In this document: positions 13,001 through 22,978 of the stretch, piece by piece
How the letters are laid out: every line of letters starts with the position of its first letter
Numbering within the stretch: the first letter of the stretch is position 1
Source of the DNA: Penelope pileata
Taxonomy: Eukaryota; Chordata; Aves; Galliformes; Cracidae
DNA: 64,000 nucleotides
Reading direction: 5' to 3'
Assembly (NCBI GenBank): GCA_013396635.1
Contig: WBMW01005909.1
Span: 37,891-101,890, forward strand
The notes under the pieces: generated by a model
What the model was told of the DNA's origin: nothing
What the model saw: the letters and a program-made list of their open reading frames with translations, nothing else
The model's database searches: none
Made by a program: the position numbers and the translations under genes

Positions 13001-16000
13001 TCGGAGAACACTCTCATTTGGCTTTATTGAGAACTTTCTTTGGATCCTAGTTCATTCAGCTTGATTTCCAAGCACAGAAAACACATTGGAGTAACCTCCT
13101 TATTACCATTTTTTGCTTTCATCTTAGTCCCTGAGAAATAAAACTTGAATTACCACTTGAGTAAGCTGTGAATGTAGAGCCATGTGTCATAAATGATCCT
13201 CTGCCAGCAAACCTAGATATCTTGAAACAAAAAAAAATTCTCTAGGTGTGAGAAGGAGATAATACTGAAGTTGGATCGCTGTTGAGTCTTTAATTAATGT
13301 TTGTGGAAAATCTTTGGTCTTACACAAGGTTTTTAATGTAAAGTTGTTCTGTCATTATTTATTATCTGTTCTTGCACAGGTGAAATACATTCTTAATTTT
13401 AAAACTCTTCTAATTTGAAGGTACAAAGAAACCATCGTCCCTCAGCATTTTAGCATCCTTAGCCCAGGAAAAAAGGTCTTTATATGATTCCAGCTAATCC
13501 ATTCGTTGTGAATAGCTGTGAATGGCCAGAGCTATTACATTTTCAAAGCATGTTTCCTGCTCCTCCCAGGCAAATTCTGGTTGCTTTTGGGTGATCAAAC
13601 AGTTCATCAGTGGTAGTATTTAAGCAGCGAGGGAGCTGTGTGAAAGCAGTTCAACTCACCAGGACAGATGAAGCAAAGGCACGGCTCTTTGTGGACTGTT
13701 CACCATCGATTTGTCTAAGTACTTACACCTTTCCACACCTGGATGCCTGTAGTAGCAGTAAGACAATTAGCTTTTAGCAGAAATAGTGTCACACTTGCAG
13801 TGCAGCACGTCAGCAAGTGTACACTGTTGTCACTGCTGTCCCAGTCCGCTGCAAACAGGTATCAGCTCTTTGGACGATCCACGGTGCGTGATCTTGTCTG
13901 TCGTGCCTCTTACACCAAATCAAGACTTCTGAAGCAGTATCAGGCACATTGTGCCTGGGTCTTCAGGATTCGCGTGTTAATTACTATTCAGACAGAGCTC
14001 TAGAAGGGCTACTCACATTTCCTTTATTCACAGCATGTTCTATCTTTATTTTTAACAGCATGGTTGGTATGTTTGTAATTAGACTGGGCTCTGGTTAGGG
14101 TGTACGTCGTGTACACTTGTGCAGTATTCTGCCTCTGTCAGGGAACTGGTGTCTCAATTAGAATGAAATGTAAGCTGTCAAATGAGAACATTGGTTAGGT
14201 TAGGTATGCATGGTGCTGAATAATGTGCTGCAGCCACGCACCTTGCTTAGAGCAATGCGGAGGTGTTAATTGCATTGAAGAGTTCCCACCCCACCCACCA
14301 AACTGAAAGAATTAGATAGACTGTCAAAGAAAAATGCAAAATGAATGGTGAGTTGTTTGTGCCAGTGCTTTTAATTATGTGTTACAGTGTTTTTGTATGG
14401 TTGAAATTACCCTCAGAGGAAGTTTCTCTCGCACCTTACTACGGGGTAAAGGCAATTTCAGTGTAGCTTCTGTATGAAAGGACCCACGTGGCTCAGCGTG
14501 CTCCAGGTTTAATTTCATGATTCCATTGCTTTCAGGAGATGGCAGTTTGATCCATCTATTGAGTTAAAGATGGCAAATGAATAGAGCACCATTAGTTTGA
14601 ATCACAATACTGAAACCTCAGGGCAGGTTTATCACTTCAGGGCAGTTGCCCCAGCGTAGAATAGCGAAATGAAAGCGATGAATCTGCTTTGCAAAGTCAC
14701 CTCCCGGATCCGAGGTGCAAGCAGCAGTCGGGCAGCAGAGTGGCTTTTGCTGGGCTTTTTGTGCTGCTGCTCCCAAGGGATTTCATTAAAGCACAGGCGT
14801 AATGAGAAGGTTGGTGGCACTATTAGAAAGTGCTACACTTTTGATCAAGATGTCCTAATGAGCATTCTTTTATTAATTGTCAGGATTTGAAAATCTGTTG
14901 TCATTGCTAAGATTTTGGTAATTACATTAAGGTGTCGTTGAATAAGTATAGAGATCACCTTCCACAAGTATGAAGTAAATTCCATTCTGCACTGAAATCA
15001 CTACCTATGAAGAAATGATAGGGTAATATTAATAACAGTTCTGAGAGGAGAAAGCTGCTCTTACAGTAGCTTCAATATTGTAAGTTCCTTTTTCCTTAGA
15101 GAGCAACGGCATCTTGTATGGTGAACTGAGGTAAGGGACGTGGTGGTTCACCTACCTGCAGTGGATTCTAAATGGATGAAACACTAGAAATATACATGGA
15201 GCTGAATAATTTATAAAACAATGTTGTGTCATTACACTATGGAGGCAGAACTATGTGAAGGTCTGTTTGTATTTTTTACAATTGATGGGGCATGTGATGC
15301 CAGACAAGAAAGAAGCACGTGAAGAGAACATTTATGAATTTAAAATATTGAAAAAAAATAGTTATGGATTTACTTTGACACTTAGGTGATAATTTCAAAG
15401 ATCATGTTACAGTTGATTTTTCTTTTTCTTCGCTGCCCCACTTGAGAGAGCGAGAGTGCATGAAAAATACCTTGAAAAAACTGGTTAATAAGTTATACAG
15501 GTTACAGGTGAAAAGCTCCTGCATTCAGATCTTCAGTATATAACACAGACTTCTGCAGCCTGGCCAGACGTAGACTTTTACCTGAGTGTTCCTATGGCAA
15601 GCTGCTTCAAAATGAAAGCTTAACTGCTTTCTGCAAGTACTATTCATTCCAGTTTAGCAGACTTCCTAAGTTGCTAAAAATTATTGAAGAATAAACTAAG
15701 CCTGTCTTCAAAACCAAAGCCACAGCCTAATATTTAATGTGAAGTCTAGGCAGGTTTGCAGTAGAGTATTTTCTGGTTTAAGCATGCAGTGATCTGGGCA
15801 CTGAGAAGCTGCTGCTATGATTCAAGGCTGAAACAGAATTTATGTCTTTTATTAAAATTCTTGATCTTCTAGAAGGGAACTTTAGTGCAACTCCAGTGCA
15901 TATGTCTGTGGGGATTTATGATTTTATTTAATACACATAAAGAGAAAAGAGAGAGGGAGAATTCATAATGATCTTCCTGCAGATGAGGAATAGTTGTAGT

Positions 16001-16229
16001 CTAGGCAAAAGGACGGTCTGCACCTGCATTTCCCTTTCATCTCAGAATCTCGTATGGGTGACCGTTGTGACTGTTATTAAAGAATTAAAGTTGATGGAAA
16101 TTCTCAGCTTGTGCTGACCAGATAGTTGTGAAAGCCTTATTTGTAACAAGGCCAGAAAAATCATCAGAGTACCTCACAGAAGTTTCACTGAGTGCAGTGC
16201 TAGCAGGCAGTGCTCCACCTGAGCTCTTT
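10017..16229. other. Non-coding DNA, nothing recognised
   Basis: Mixed AT-rich sequence. Short overlapping frames on both strands around 10.4-12.7 kb have no shared domain or codon signature, and none is recognisable. An A-rich run lies near 13228-13238. No RNA gene was identified. Confidence 0.5.
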
Positions 16230-16410
16230 CATTGCCGACCGTGAACGTTTCGGTGTCCGAGCCCTGGAGCTGCCAGCATCTCCGTGCCAGGGGGCACCGC
16301 TTACTGCTGGGGCTGCTGCCGTGCTGGCGTGGGGCTGAGGCTCACAGCTGCTGTGCCACTGCATCTGGTCCCCAGCTGCTGCCTGGCCCAAGAGTCAGTG
16401 AAGGCTTTCT
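16230..16410. promoter_or_regulatory. GC-rich patch with a candidate CTCF-like core
   Basis: A local GC-rich segment with several CpGs inside AT-rich DNA. It contains CCAGGGGGCAC (16287-16297), matching the AGGGGGC-purine-S part of the CTCF core. The upstream CCA of the consensus is not matched, giving about 11 of 14 positions overall. CTCF binding is inferred from this motif alone. The patch is too short and CpG-poor for a convincing CpG island. Confidence 0.25.
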
Positions 16411-18504
16411 GCACTGACCAGAGTTCAGAAAGGCTCGGTAAGGACGCGTCCTTCTTGTACTGATGGGAATGCTGCGCGTTCAGCACCTGGCTTGCAGGAG
16501 GGCAGCCTGCATGTGTGGTTCAGCTCTGTTGCTCTTTGCAGGGTGTGCAGAGCTGGGAACTGTCTTTGCTAACACATGCCAACACCAGTGAGCTAGCAGT
16601 TATTTTAATAATGCTGCATCAAGGTGCTTATTATGAGTAAATAACAAACATCTCCAGTAACTATAATTAGCTTTTGCATTATTAAGTCAAGAAGGCCTTT
16701 AATTTCCAGAGCATGCAATAATTTTATTTTATTCATGCAGATCACGCTTTCTGGAGCCAACTGGTTTTGCTCAATTTGTCTCGTGACTGCTTCCCTCACC
16801 CACCGTGGACATGTTTACACACCCAGTGCTGCACCTGCTTCCCACGGAGGGCAGTGCTGCAGCCTTTAGTTTCTGTTGCATTCTCATTCTCATGTGGAAG
16901 CACAGCGAGAACACAGTCATGCTGCTGCCATGCTCGGGGGAGTAAAGGCAGCACCAAATTCAGATTTAGATGTGTCTGAATGCTGCTCCATGTAGGTGTG
17001 TTTAGAGCCTGCTGTGTGACCTGCAGCATCTGCTGTGCGTGGAGTGCAGAGCTGCATTTACTTGAGCTCTTTATAACAGTGCCTCCAAGCCTTGCTCAAA
17101 TTATTTATGTATAGTGTATTGACTTTTCTTGGGATGGGTAATATATGTGCCCTGTGTTTGTATTGCTTTTTGCCAGCCATCACAGCGCAGTCAGCATGAA
17201 GCAGTAGTGCTGTGGGAGGGTTTGGCTGCAGAGCTCCACAGGATGCAGGATTTAAGCAAGGATTGTGGCTGAGAACTTGCTTTCCTGGCCCACTTCCTAC
17301 TCAGGCTTTCACAGGAAGCACATAGAGGAAATGTGTAACTGATGGGCAAATTAATTTTGTCTCTTCGAGACAGGAGTGTTTGCAGGAGGCTGGTGTAGAG
17401 CTGGTCACTGGGTGTCAGTGTTACCCTGCGGGAGCTGGGGGTTTCTAGGGCCTGGGATGAGAGGGGTCTGCAAGGCAGGTGATGCTGAGCGTCAGGGGCA
17501 GTGGCACATGGTGCTGGGATGCTGTGGAACTTGTTCTGTGCAAAGAATACAGCAATGACTATTTGCTAGCAGTGCACGTAAACTCTGTGTTTCCTGAGGA
17601 CCCATATTTGAGCTCTGGGAATGCCCAGAAGTGGAATTCTTCTCTGCATTCTGCAGAGCAGTGGTGGTGGAGAGCTGCTCCCTCTGCTTTGTATGCAGTG
17701 GTATTCACAGGAATGGAAACCCCATTTGAATCACGGAAAGTGAGACTGAAAAAAGGATTGTTAGAAGATGTTTCCTCCATTCAATTATGTCTTAAACTGC
17801 TCCTGATGGATGGATTTTTAAAAATGACAGATTGTCTGTGTTCTTGGTGATCTCATCCAGTGCTTAACTCTTCTCCCAGAGTTCTCTTAATAACAAGCCT
17901 TGGCATTCTTTCCTGCAGTTGAGTTGTTGCACCTCGTTCCACCTAGCAGGAACCAAGAATCAGACCTTCCTTTCCTCTTTGCTACAGACTCGTGAGGGTT
18001 TGGTTTTGGGTTTGTGATTTTTTTTTTTTTAAGCAAGCAAACAAAATACAGTAGGAATGTATAGAGTTTACAAGGCTAACTTCTTACTGTTTGAAGTAAT
18101 TTGCAAATGACTTAAGTTATGGTCTGTTCCTTTCCCTAGGCTATTCATAAAAATACTGAAAGGGGCAGATTGCCAACAGATCTCTAAGCTCGATCACATC
18201 CATTTTATTGCATACTCTCTGCGAAGTTATGTCACGGGAGGTGTTTGGAAGTTCCTTGTCATCTCTTATTTTGCCTTCTGTTAGGAAGACGTTTTGCCAT
18301 CCAAACATCTGGTAGAGAACTTCCCTCATGCAGCAAGTCATTTTCTATGTCCTCGTTTTGTGACCTTACTGCTCACATTGGGCCTCTCATGGTTCTGTAA
18401 ATGCACCTCTGGTCTCTCAGGCACGTGGGCTTGGCACACATTTGTTAAGAGTGTCCACTTTTAGCTCCCAGAGCCAAGCTAGACAAGCATTTAGTTCCTT
18501 CCAA
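16411..18504. other. Non-coding DNA with a poly-T run
   Basis: No recognised gene. It contains a 13-base T run (18018-18030). Frames at 17376-17850 lack any recognisable domain. Confidence 0.5.
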
Positions 18505-18615
18505 ATTTGTTTGATTTGTCACCTCTAGCCTTTGATCATCTCAGTACCCTTTTGTGAAGCGCTTCCTGTTTGCCTGTGTGATCCTTCATGTGACGAGAAT
18601 CAACTATAGCTTCCT
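18505..18615 (-). mobile_element. Possible old CR1-like relic, 3' ORF segment
   Basis: The plus-strand text around AGCCTTTGATCATCT (near 18527) and the following ~80 bp can be aligned by eye with the reverse complement of the CR1 region coding for the segment after the reverse transcriptase core (27640-27780 in the younger copy). Shared landmarks are GATCATCT, a CCCT-rich stretch, GCTTCC/GCTCCA and TCCTTC-TGTG. Similarity is patchy and indels must be assumed, so this is only a candidate. A chance match remains possible. Confidence 0.35.
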
Positions 18616-19539
18616 TTAGTGTCAGTTAATTCAGGTCTTTCTCAGGCTAACTGGCCAGATTCTCGGTTCCTACTGCAAGGATGAGTTCCCAAAATTTACT
18701 TCTGCTAAGAGAGCCGTTCATCGTTCACAGTCCGAGTTCCAGCAGCTTATGCATCAGTTTCAAAGTTGATGGCACAGAAAGCCTGGAGCTCTGTGCAGGG
18801 GGACAGTCATCGGCTGTTCTGTGAGAACCATCTGTAACCTGCTCAGAAAAGAACAGATCATCCAAGCCATCCAAGCATGCAAGGTTAAATGCAAGTTTCA
18901 ATCTGACTGCCGAGCAGTAGTTTCACAAAAGTGTTTGTTGCCCGAGGAAAGGATCCAGATTTACAACACTTTTTGTTGAGGGAATTCAGACAGATGAATA
19001 GTGGCAAGCCAGATTTCTCTTGTGAAAGGGTAGAAAAGCTGTAAAACTTTAACTTCTGAAGGATGATGATAAATACCCCCCAAATAGGGCATAATAAATA
19101 GCAAAAGGCTCACAGGCTGTTTTCTGCCGTGTTGCTCTTAGCTGCCAAGCTGGTGCCAGATCTGGTGCCCAGAGCCTGCCTGCACAGCTCTGCAGCCTCT
19201 GGTGGGCCACCAAAACCTCTGGCTGTAATAGTGAGGAGAATGAAAATGAGTCTGTTCTGCCTTTTTTCCTGTCCTATAATGAGAAATGTTCCATTCCGTT
19301 CTGGATACAAGTTTCACTATACTACCTATGCAGTAAATGCAAACAGAAGTAATGTTTCTAACACACCTAAACTATTATAATTGTTTTTTTTTCTCTCTCT
19401 CTGTGTTATGTAGAAGCAAGGGTTTTTTTTTTGTTGTTTTTTTTTTGCAAGGAAAGAATGGGAATGGTATTTTGAGATGACTGACGACTGGGGGGGATTA
19501 TTACCACTAGAAAAGAAAAAAGTAAACACAAACATTCAG
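18616..19539. other. Non-coding DNA with T-rich tracts
   Basis: Nothing recognised apart from low-complexity T-rich tracts at about 19383-19402 (with a CT run) and 19422-19447. The region 18616-19100 is unremarkable mixed-composition DNA. Confidence 0.5.
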
Positions 19540-20300
19540 TCGTTTCTTGTTAATGACTTGTGCTAAGAGATCAAACCTTCCTAGTTTAATTGCTGATTTC
19601 ATAATAAATTTAGTTAGCTTTTACCTTTTTCTTAAGGTCAGTGGAGCAAGGTATGTGCAGGTCATCTGCATTCCAGCATTTTGTGCATTTTGGATGCGAT
19701 GGATGAGGCCAGTGCTGTGATAGTAAACTAATTGCTCATAACACTTGTTGAAAACCTTCTAGTTAATTAAATGTCGTGTTTATTGTGTTGCTATAAATGT
19801 GCATAAGCCTTTATTTCTTCCTTATTAATCATCTCACATTTATCAAGGCTGCTTGACTCCATGCTCTTGTGATTTCCTAATTTATCAAGGAAAATTTTGC
19901 TGTACATATATCTGCTTTTTAAATTATTTTCTGGGAAAAGAGGATTAGTACAGGCATCCTTGTCAGCTGCATTGACAGCTGATGCTTTCTTCACAAGCAT
20001 ATTAACTTGACCTCATTAGTTCTTGCATCCAACTCCCTTAAACACAGAAGATTGTATTTCAGTAGGAGCCAATCACGTTAATTACATCTGATCAGTTTGC
20101 ATATTCATAAGCCATTGCCTGTTTTATGGACAGCAAAAATAAACACCGTATCTTTTTAATAATTTTAAGTGGGTCACTTTCCAGAGTGTATCTGTTTTAA
20201 ATAAATTATCATATTGTTAAGAGCCGTTGGTGAAAGCTTTCATTAGTTATGTGAGGGAGGTGGTTTTTGTTCTAAGGACAGCAATATTTGTTTATAAAAT
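19540..20300. promoter_or_regulatory. Candidate conserved non-coding element
   Basis: A ~760-bp stretch without simple repeats or recognisable mobile elements. It is rich in homeodomain-type cores (TTAATTA, TAATTG, ATTAAT), OCT-like TTTGCAT, and a pair of CAGCTG E-boxes (19963-19982). It lies directly upstream of the CpG-island-like segment. Its texture, AT-rich but complex and full of developmental factor motifs, resembles vertebrate conserved non-coding elements. Conservation cannot be measured here, so this is inference. Confidence 0.3.
19963..19982. promoter_or_regulatory. Inverted E-box pair with MEIS-like sites
   Basis: TCAGCTG (19963-19969) and its exact reverse complement CAGCTGA (19976-19982) are separated by six bases, giving two CAGCTG E-boxes in dyad arrangement. 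The overlapping TGTCA and TGACA (19961-19965, 19973-19977) are MEIS/TGIF-type cores in mirror orientation. The symmetry is seen directly; binding by bHLH or TALE factors is inferred. Confidence 0.35.
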
Positions 20301-20479
20301 TACTAACCAACCACTTTGAAAATCTGATTGTCCATCTTAACCAGGCTTGTGGGAATTTTACACACCGTGTAGAGGTAAGGTGCCATTTTATTTACATGGA
20401 AATTCCATAGAAAGCAAATCATAATAAGGGTTATCACCTGCGGTATTTCAAACAGCTGTAACGGAAAGTTACAGGAGGT

Positions 20480-21060
20480 AAGTTCGAGTTTCACTGGTCT
20501 CCGCTGGCGTTCCCTAGTGCCCTCCAGCGATGTCTCCGGGACGCAATTGCGGCGCAGCGGCTCCGCCGTGCGCCCCCGCTGGGAGCCGCGCCCCGCCCGC
20601 AGGCGGCGCCGTCCCGNNNNNNNNNNNNNNNNNNNNNNNNNNNNNNNNNNNNNNNNNNNNNNNNNNNNNNNNNNNNNNNNNNNNNNNNNNNNNNNNNNNN
20701 NNNNNNNNNNNNNNNNNNNNNNNNNNNNNNNNNNNNNNNNNNNNNNNNNNNNNNNNNNNNNNNNNNNNNNNNNNNNNNNNNNNNNNNNNNNNNNNNNNNN
20801 NNNNNNNNNNNNNNNNNNNNNNNNNNNNNNNNNNNNNNNNNNNNNNNNNNNNNNNNNNNNNNNNNNNGCGGCGCTGCGGGGGGCGCTGTGCTGGCGCGGG
20901 GTCACGTGGGGGGGGAACGTCCCGGGAGCGCGGTGCCGCTCACCGCACCGTGCCCGGCGGGGAGGTCAGAGTCTCCGCTCGGGTTTTTGACGCGCTGCCC
21001 AGGTCTCTCCCGTGTGTGCGGCTGTCCTCCCCGCTTTGGTCTGTGCTGGGGAACGCAAAG
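20480..21060. promoter_or_regulatory. CpG-island-like segment, candidate promoter
   Basis: Both sides of an assembly gap are strongly GC-rich with dense CpG (20500-20616 and 20868-21020), unlike anything else in the window. It contains a perfect palindromic E-box octamer GTCACGTG (20901-20908, USF/MITF/TFEB-type) and several GC-box-like GGGCG/CCGCCC stretches. A consensus splice donor GAG|GTAAGT lies at the left edge (GT at 20478). CpG islands of this kind in birds usually mark promoters. No coding first exon could be read, because 251 bases are missing from the middle. Direction of transcription is undetermined. Confidence 0.5.
20617..20867. other. Assembly gap (251 N) inside CpG-rich DNA
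   Basis: A run of 251 undetermined bases flanked on both sides by very GC-rich sequence, a typical dropout of GC-rich avian DNA. Open frames crossing it (20303-20905, 20517-20990, 20530-21105) are artefacts of unknown bases. Confidence 0.95.
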
Positions 21061-21180
21061 GGAAGGCAGCTTCTAAGGAGAACAAAAATAGAAATGTTTT
21101 CCTGAAAGGGCTATGGAAAAAGTCTCAGTGAATGTACTGTCAGGGTGCTGCTACGTCAGTGATCGCAGTAGGCATCCAGC

Positions 21181-21188
21181 TATATAAA
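21181..21188 (+). promoter_or_regulatory. Isolated TATATAAA box
   Basis: A TATATAAA octamer about 120 bp downstream of the CpG-rich segment. On its own such a match is weak in AT-rich DNA. It is noted because it lies between the CpG island and the candidate exon ending at 21448. Confidence 0.15.
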
Positions 21189-21244
21189 CAACAATACGAA
21201 ATGAATAAAATAAAAACGTTTATGCTCAGCTGAACTGAAAACAA

Positions 21245-21960
21245 ATGTGTCATCAGATGAGCCTCAATAAAAGAAGTGAACTCTACAAGGAGAATGGAGG
21301 CTGTTTGTCTGCAGCTTCTGCTCATGGCATAAAGCGCTCGGGAGCGCAGACCGCGTGCGGCTGCGTGCAGGGGTGCTGCCCTCAGCTGGGGCGTTCTGCT
21401 GTCTCACTTGAGGTGCATTTTCAGAATGCACAGCTAATTTAGCAAAAGGTAAGAGAAATTATTTTTAAAATTTTTATTTTCATTCGTGCGTTTAGTGACG
21501 TTCTTTTTTATTTTTTTATTTTTTATTTTTTATTTTTTTATTTTTTGCATCTAAAGAGGAAAATTTCAGGCTGATTTTTGTAACCGTTCCTCAGGCATTT
21601 GAGGGATATTGTCCAGAAAGGGTTTGGGGCTGTTTGTCTTTCTCTGAGTTGTTGTAGGGAAGAGTTTTTCCTCCCACAGACAGCCGAACATGCACTGAGA
21701 TTAAATATATTTGTATGTATGTAAAATACTTTTAATGTATAGTTTGCACGCACACATAAGGTTATTTTTTACCACAGAAACTGTTCTTGACAAAATACCT
21801 TTCCTTTTCCACCTTCTTCTCTCTCCTACAGCAAGAACTGGCTCTTTGCAGTACACAACCCTGCCCACAGCTCCCAGCGAGGCAAAAGAGGAAGGAAAAT
21901 CATTCAAGTGCTGCTCACGTTTAGAAGAAGTCAGTTTCAGCGCTCGAGTTGGGACTGAGG
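21245..21960 (+). other. Possible spliced transcript (candidate donor and acceptor)
   Basis: A strong donor-like AAAAG|GTAAGAG (GT at 21449) is followed 380 bp later by a good acceptor: a long pyrimidine tract ending CTCCTACAG (AG at 21830-21831). The sequence after the acceptor contains possible donors (for example GAG|GTATTC, GT at 21961). This could be part of a non-coding or poorly conserved transcript starting in the CpG island at 20.5-21 kb. No reading frame across the two segments resembles a known protein. Splice motifs of this quality also occur by chance, so the call is weak. Confidence 0.15.
21460..21547. repeat. AT-rich low-complexity tract, (TTTTTTA)n-like
   Basis: T-rich sequence with irregular A interruptions, becoming a run of T5-7A units at 21501-21547. 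Low-complexity DNA, probably length-variable. Confidence 0.85.
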
Positions 21961-22963
21961 TATTCTGGGCCCCTGAGTTTGACGTCAGGTCTGGTGTTGT
22001 CCAGGCCTGGTTTGTTCAGGTGCCGCGGGGCCCAGGTGGAGCTGCCTGGGAGCTGGGCTTCCCGCGCTCTGGCTCCTGGGGGCTGCGAGCTCCTTGCGTG
22101 CTGCTGCTCGTCGCCGTCTGCACGCTGCGGTATCCCCAGACACCGTACAGAGCTCCCAGCATCAGGCACAGGATTCTGGAATTCTTCATGGATTTCCTGA
22201 AAGTTTCCAAAAAAAATTTCACAATGGATAATTTTAAACTCCTGGGTCTGATGAACTGAAAATAGATCTCAGAGTACAGAGTAAATTTTCACACAGCCAG
22301 ACTGAAGGGAGGTTTTTATACTGAAACCTCCTTGATTTTGATATACTGTTTCTGAAATATGCTTCAAAATTATAGCTGATAGTCTCAGTAAATTCTAACA
22401 CACCTGAATGTTTACAAGCTCCTTTACCTTTGGGAGATGCACACTGATCATTTCTGTGTGCGCTCGGTGTCTCAGTGGATGCTAGCTACAGATCGGGACT
22501 GATTGACAAATTAATGCTTTCATCTTCTCCTTGAAGTGCGTGAGCTACAAGTACAAGAGGCATGTTATAAGCTGTAATAATTTTAACTCTATTCCATTGC
22601 TAAAAAGCTCCTAATAATGTAAACAAATCAAAATAGTAATGTAGACTAGCTCCATGGAAGAATAAATGAACAGGCAGAGGAAGAGTGTACAGAAAATAAT
22701 TGGTTTAATTAAGAACCAAGGAAAAATAAAAACGTTACTCCACTTTTGTTGCATGCACTGAAGTAGAGATTGCTAACTGTGAGACTGCTTCGTGGCGTCC
22801 CGTGGTAACCGTGATCAGTGTGATGGAGCAATGCAAGGTGCTGAATTCAGCCCTGTCACTTTGCAGGCATAAGTGATGGTGCCTTACACTCTGAAGAGCT
22901 GTTTCTCAGTATTTCATGTACATTATTTTGATTTTGTTGGATTTGTTGTTGTTGTACTGTGGG
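21961..22963. other. GC-rich patch then AT-rich non-coding DNA
   Basis: 21961-22150 is GC-rich with several CpGs and gives overlapping open frames on both strands (for example 21711-22259 plus). None resembles a known protein, and open frames are expected in stop-poor GC-rich DNA. The remainder is ordinary AT-rich sequence. Confidence 0.45.
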
Positions 22964-22978
22964 TTTTTTTTTTTTTTT
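22964..22978. repeat. Poly-T run (15 bases)
   Basis: Fifteen consecutive T, preceded by (TTG)n at about 22943-22955. A simple repeat; no retroposon recognised at its edge. Confidence 0.9.

Noticed and set aside
20303..21105. Open frames of 157-200 codons around 20.5-21 kb
   Set aside because: Most of their length is the assembly gap. The readable parts show no domain, and GC-rich DNA has few stops.
21711..22259. A 182-codon plus-strand frame downstream of the CpG island
   Set aside because: Its open length comes from a stop-poor GC-rich patch. The start lies in AT-rich low-complexity sequence and no domain is seen. Only the splice signals near it were kept, as a weak note.
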